6,158 nt of DNA, from NCBI GenBank assembly GCA_964591105.1, contig CAZPZR010000084.1, positions 1-6,158 of the forward strand, given 5' to 3'. The notes below the pieces were generated by a model. The model made no database searches and was not told where the DNA came from. It was given only the letters and a program-made list of their open reading frames with translations. Source of the stretch: CAZPZR01 sp964591105 (GTDB lineage: Bacteria; Bacillota; Clostridia; Lachnospirales; Lachnospiraceae). Shown here in pieces: positions 5,512 through 6,158 of this stretch (the first letter of the stretch is position 1; every line of letters starts with the position of its first letter). The position numbers and the translations under genes are program-made.

Positions 5512-5990
5512 AACTGACAATTGATGGAAGAAATTTAATAATCAAAGATAAAAAAGCAACCACATTTTGTGAAATCGAATTGACAGACGAAATGTTGATG
5601 GTGTTGAACGAGCAGGGAGAGGCACTTTCAGAAGGAACAATTGCAGCGGAAGAAGTACATGCTTGTATGTACTGTGAACTGCTTCGAAACATTACATGGA
5701 TTCTCGCAGGTGAAGAAATCGAGAAACTTACGATGGTATTCGAAAAAGAAGAAGAATTTAAAAATGCAGTGAAAGCGATAAGAGATACATATAAAAATTG
5801 GGAAATCTCAGAGCAGAATAAAAAAATCAATGGCTATGCAGCAGCACTGGTTGAAAAAATGAAGGCAGGGATAGAACTGCACATTGTAGAGTCTTCTGAC
5901 GAGGTGAAAGTTCCGGTTTGCCCGGTGTGTGGAATGCAGTGCGATCCAGGTATTCCATATTGCATGGAATGCGGAGCAAGTGTGGAGTAA
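5508..5990 (+). CDS. Unrecognised 160-residue protein with C-terminal zinc-ribbon-like motif
   Basis: I do not recognise this protein and assign no function. Residues 1-60 look like a small beta-rich part (MKLTIDGRNLIIKDKK, then CEIELTDEMLMVLNE). Residues 66-120 are charged and helix-prone (EEEFKNAVKAIRDTYKNW, later AAALVEKMKAG). The end carries CPVCG (138-142) and CMECG (152-156), a pair of CxxC motifs 10 residues apart that should bind one zinc ion; Cys145 lies between them. A further His51/Cys53/Cys56 cluster is present, with unknown role. There is no signal peptide or membrane segment, so it is probably cytoplasmic. The start is fixed by an in-frame TAA at 5499-5501, just upstream. Its own ribosome binding site is poor, and the short frame at 5476-5511 overlaps its ATG. 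Codon use resembles the neighbours. It is followed by a terminator, so it ends its transcript. Zinc-ribbon tails occur on many unrelated proteins and do not by themselves indicate nucleic-acid binding. Confidence 0.8.
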   Translation: MKLTIDGRNLIIKDKKATTFCEIELTDEMLMVLNEQGEALSEGTIAAEEVHACMYCELLRNITWILAGEEIEKLTMVFEKEEEFKNAVKAIRDTYKNWEISEQNKKINGYAAALVEKMKAGIELHIVESSDEVKVPVCPVCGMQCDPGIPYCMECGASVE

Positions 5991-6011
5991 GAATAGAAAG
6001 ATAAAGTATAT

Positions 6012-6054
6012 AAAAGTATTGTCGTCAGTTTATAGCTTGCGGCAATATTTTTTT
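6012..6054 (+). terminator. Rho-independent terminator after the 160-residue protein gene
   Basis: The arm 6012-6025 (AAAAGTATTGTCGT) pairs with 6039-6052 (GCGGCAATATTTTT) with a few G-T wobbles, around a 13-base loop. The core is TATTGTCG (6017-6024) against CGGCAATA (6040-6047). A run of seven T (6048-6054) forms the tail. It begins 21 bases after the stop at 5988-5990. Confidence 0.8.
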
Positions 6055-6073
6055 GAAAATAATAAAATATGTA

Positions 6074-6102
6074 TTGCAATTCTATAATGAATATGCTATC
6101 TT
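6074..6102 (+). promoter_or_regulatory. Possible promoter for a gene beyond the window
   Basis: TTGCAA (6074-6079) and TATCTT (6097-6102) are 17 bases apart, and TGC directly precedes the latter, giving an extended -10. A separate perfect TATAAT lies at 6083-6088 but has no -35 at a usable distance. The position just after a terminator suits a promoter. No downstream gene is visible, so this remains tentative. Confidence 0.35.
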
Positions 6103-6110
6103 GTAACCAC

Positions 6111-6135
6111 GCAAATGGTGATTCTAGTCATTTGC
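6111..6135 (+). repeat. Inverted repeat at the 3' edge, possible operator or leader hairpin
   Basis: GCAAATG (6111-6117) and CATTTGC (6129-6135) form a perfect 7-bp inverted repeat around 11 bases, extendable by a wobble pair. The palindrome TTTGCAAA (6131-6138) overlaps its right arm. There is no T run after it, so it is not a terminator. It falls about 9 bases after the possible -10, where a repressor site or 5' leader hairpin would lie. Confidence 0.4.
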
Positions 6136-6158
6136 AAACATTCTAATAATCAAAATCA

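Noticed and set aside
6053..6088. TTGAAA (6053-6058) with TATAAT (6083-6088) as a promoter
   Set aside because: The spacer is 24 bases, too long, and the TTGAAA overlaps the T run of the terminator.
1..6158. CRISPR array, insertion sequence, tRNA, riboswitch or a new defence system
   Set aside because: I found no regularly spaced repeats beyond two copies, no transposase, no tRNA-like cloverleaf and no known riboswitch core. Most genes belong to familiar housekeeping or accessory families.

Overview
The window looks like chromosomal DNA from a low-to-moderate GC, Gram-positive anaerobe of the class Clostridia, most likely family Lachnospiraceae. The basis is the frr-uppS-cdsA-dxr-rseP gene order, use of the DXP (MEP) isoprenoid route, strong AGGAGG-type ribosome binding sites, and protein sequences that read like Lachnospiraceae homologues from memory. 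No database search was possible, so the placement is an inference. All genes lie on the + strand and there is no gene-free gap longer than about 170 bases.

Region 1 (1-1002 and on to 4008) is a conserved housekeeping block. The window opens inside the 3' end of frr (ribosome recycling factor), which is closed by a hairpin terminator at about 220-251. A tight run of four genes follows: uppS (undecaprenyl diphosphate synthase), cdsA (phosphatidate cytidylyltransferase), dxr (DXP reductoisomerase) and rseP (site-2 intramembrane zinc metalloprotease). The gaps are 1, about 15-18 and 8 bases, each with a Shine-Dalgarno sequence, which indicates one operon. Dxr makes MEP for isoprenoid precursors, UppS turns those precursors into the C55 carrier of cell-wall synthesis, CdsA makes CDP-diacylglycerol for phospholipids, and RseP cleaves membrane-embedded substrates. 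The shared theme is envelope biogenesis. The operon ends in a long hairpin at 4026-4070.

Region 2 (4071-5429) carries three smaller accessory genes in the same direction: a GNAT acetyltransferase of the phosphinothricin-acetyltransferase-like group, a DUF1294 small membrane protein 4 bases downstream, and a short peptide-deformylase-like protein whose first motif has Met where active deformylases have Gln.

Region 3 (5421-6158) begins with a compact, odd intergenic stretch at 5421-5511. It holds two near-identical 17-base units 19 bases apart, each containing a perfect extended -10 (TGnTATAAT), then a GC-richer repetitive patch, then an 11-codon reading frame with a good ribosome binding site that ends in an ATGA overlap with the next gene. 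That next gene encodes an unrecognised 160-residue protein with a C-terminal four-cysteine zinc-ribbon-like motif, followed by a terminator at 6012-6054. The last 100 bases hold a possible promoter and an inverted repeat, probably belonging to a gene beyond the window.

I see no CRISPR array, transposase, tRNA, rRNA or recognisable defence or mobile system. Most of the window is ordinary. The most unusual parts are the 5421-5511 leader region and the substituted deformylase-like protein.
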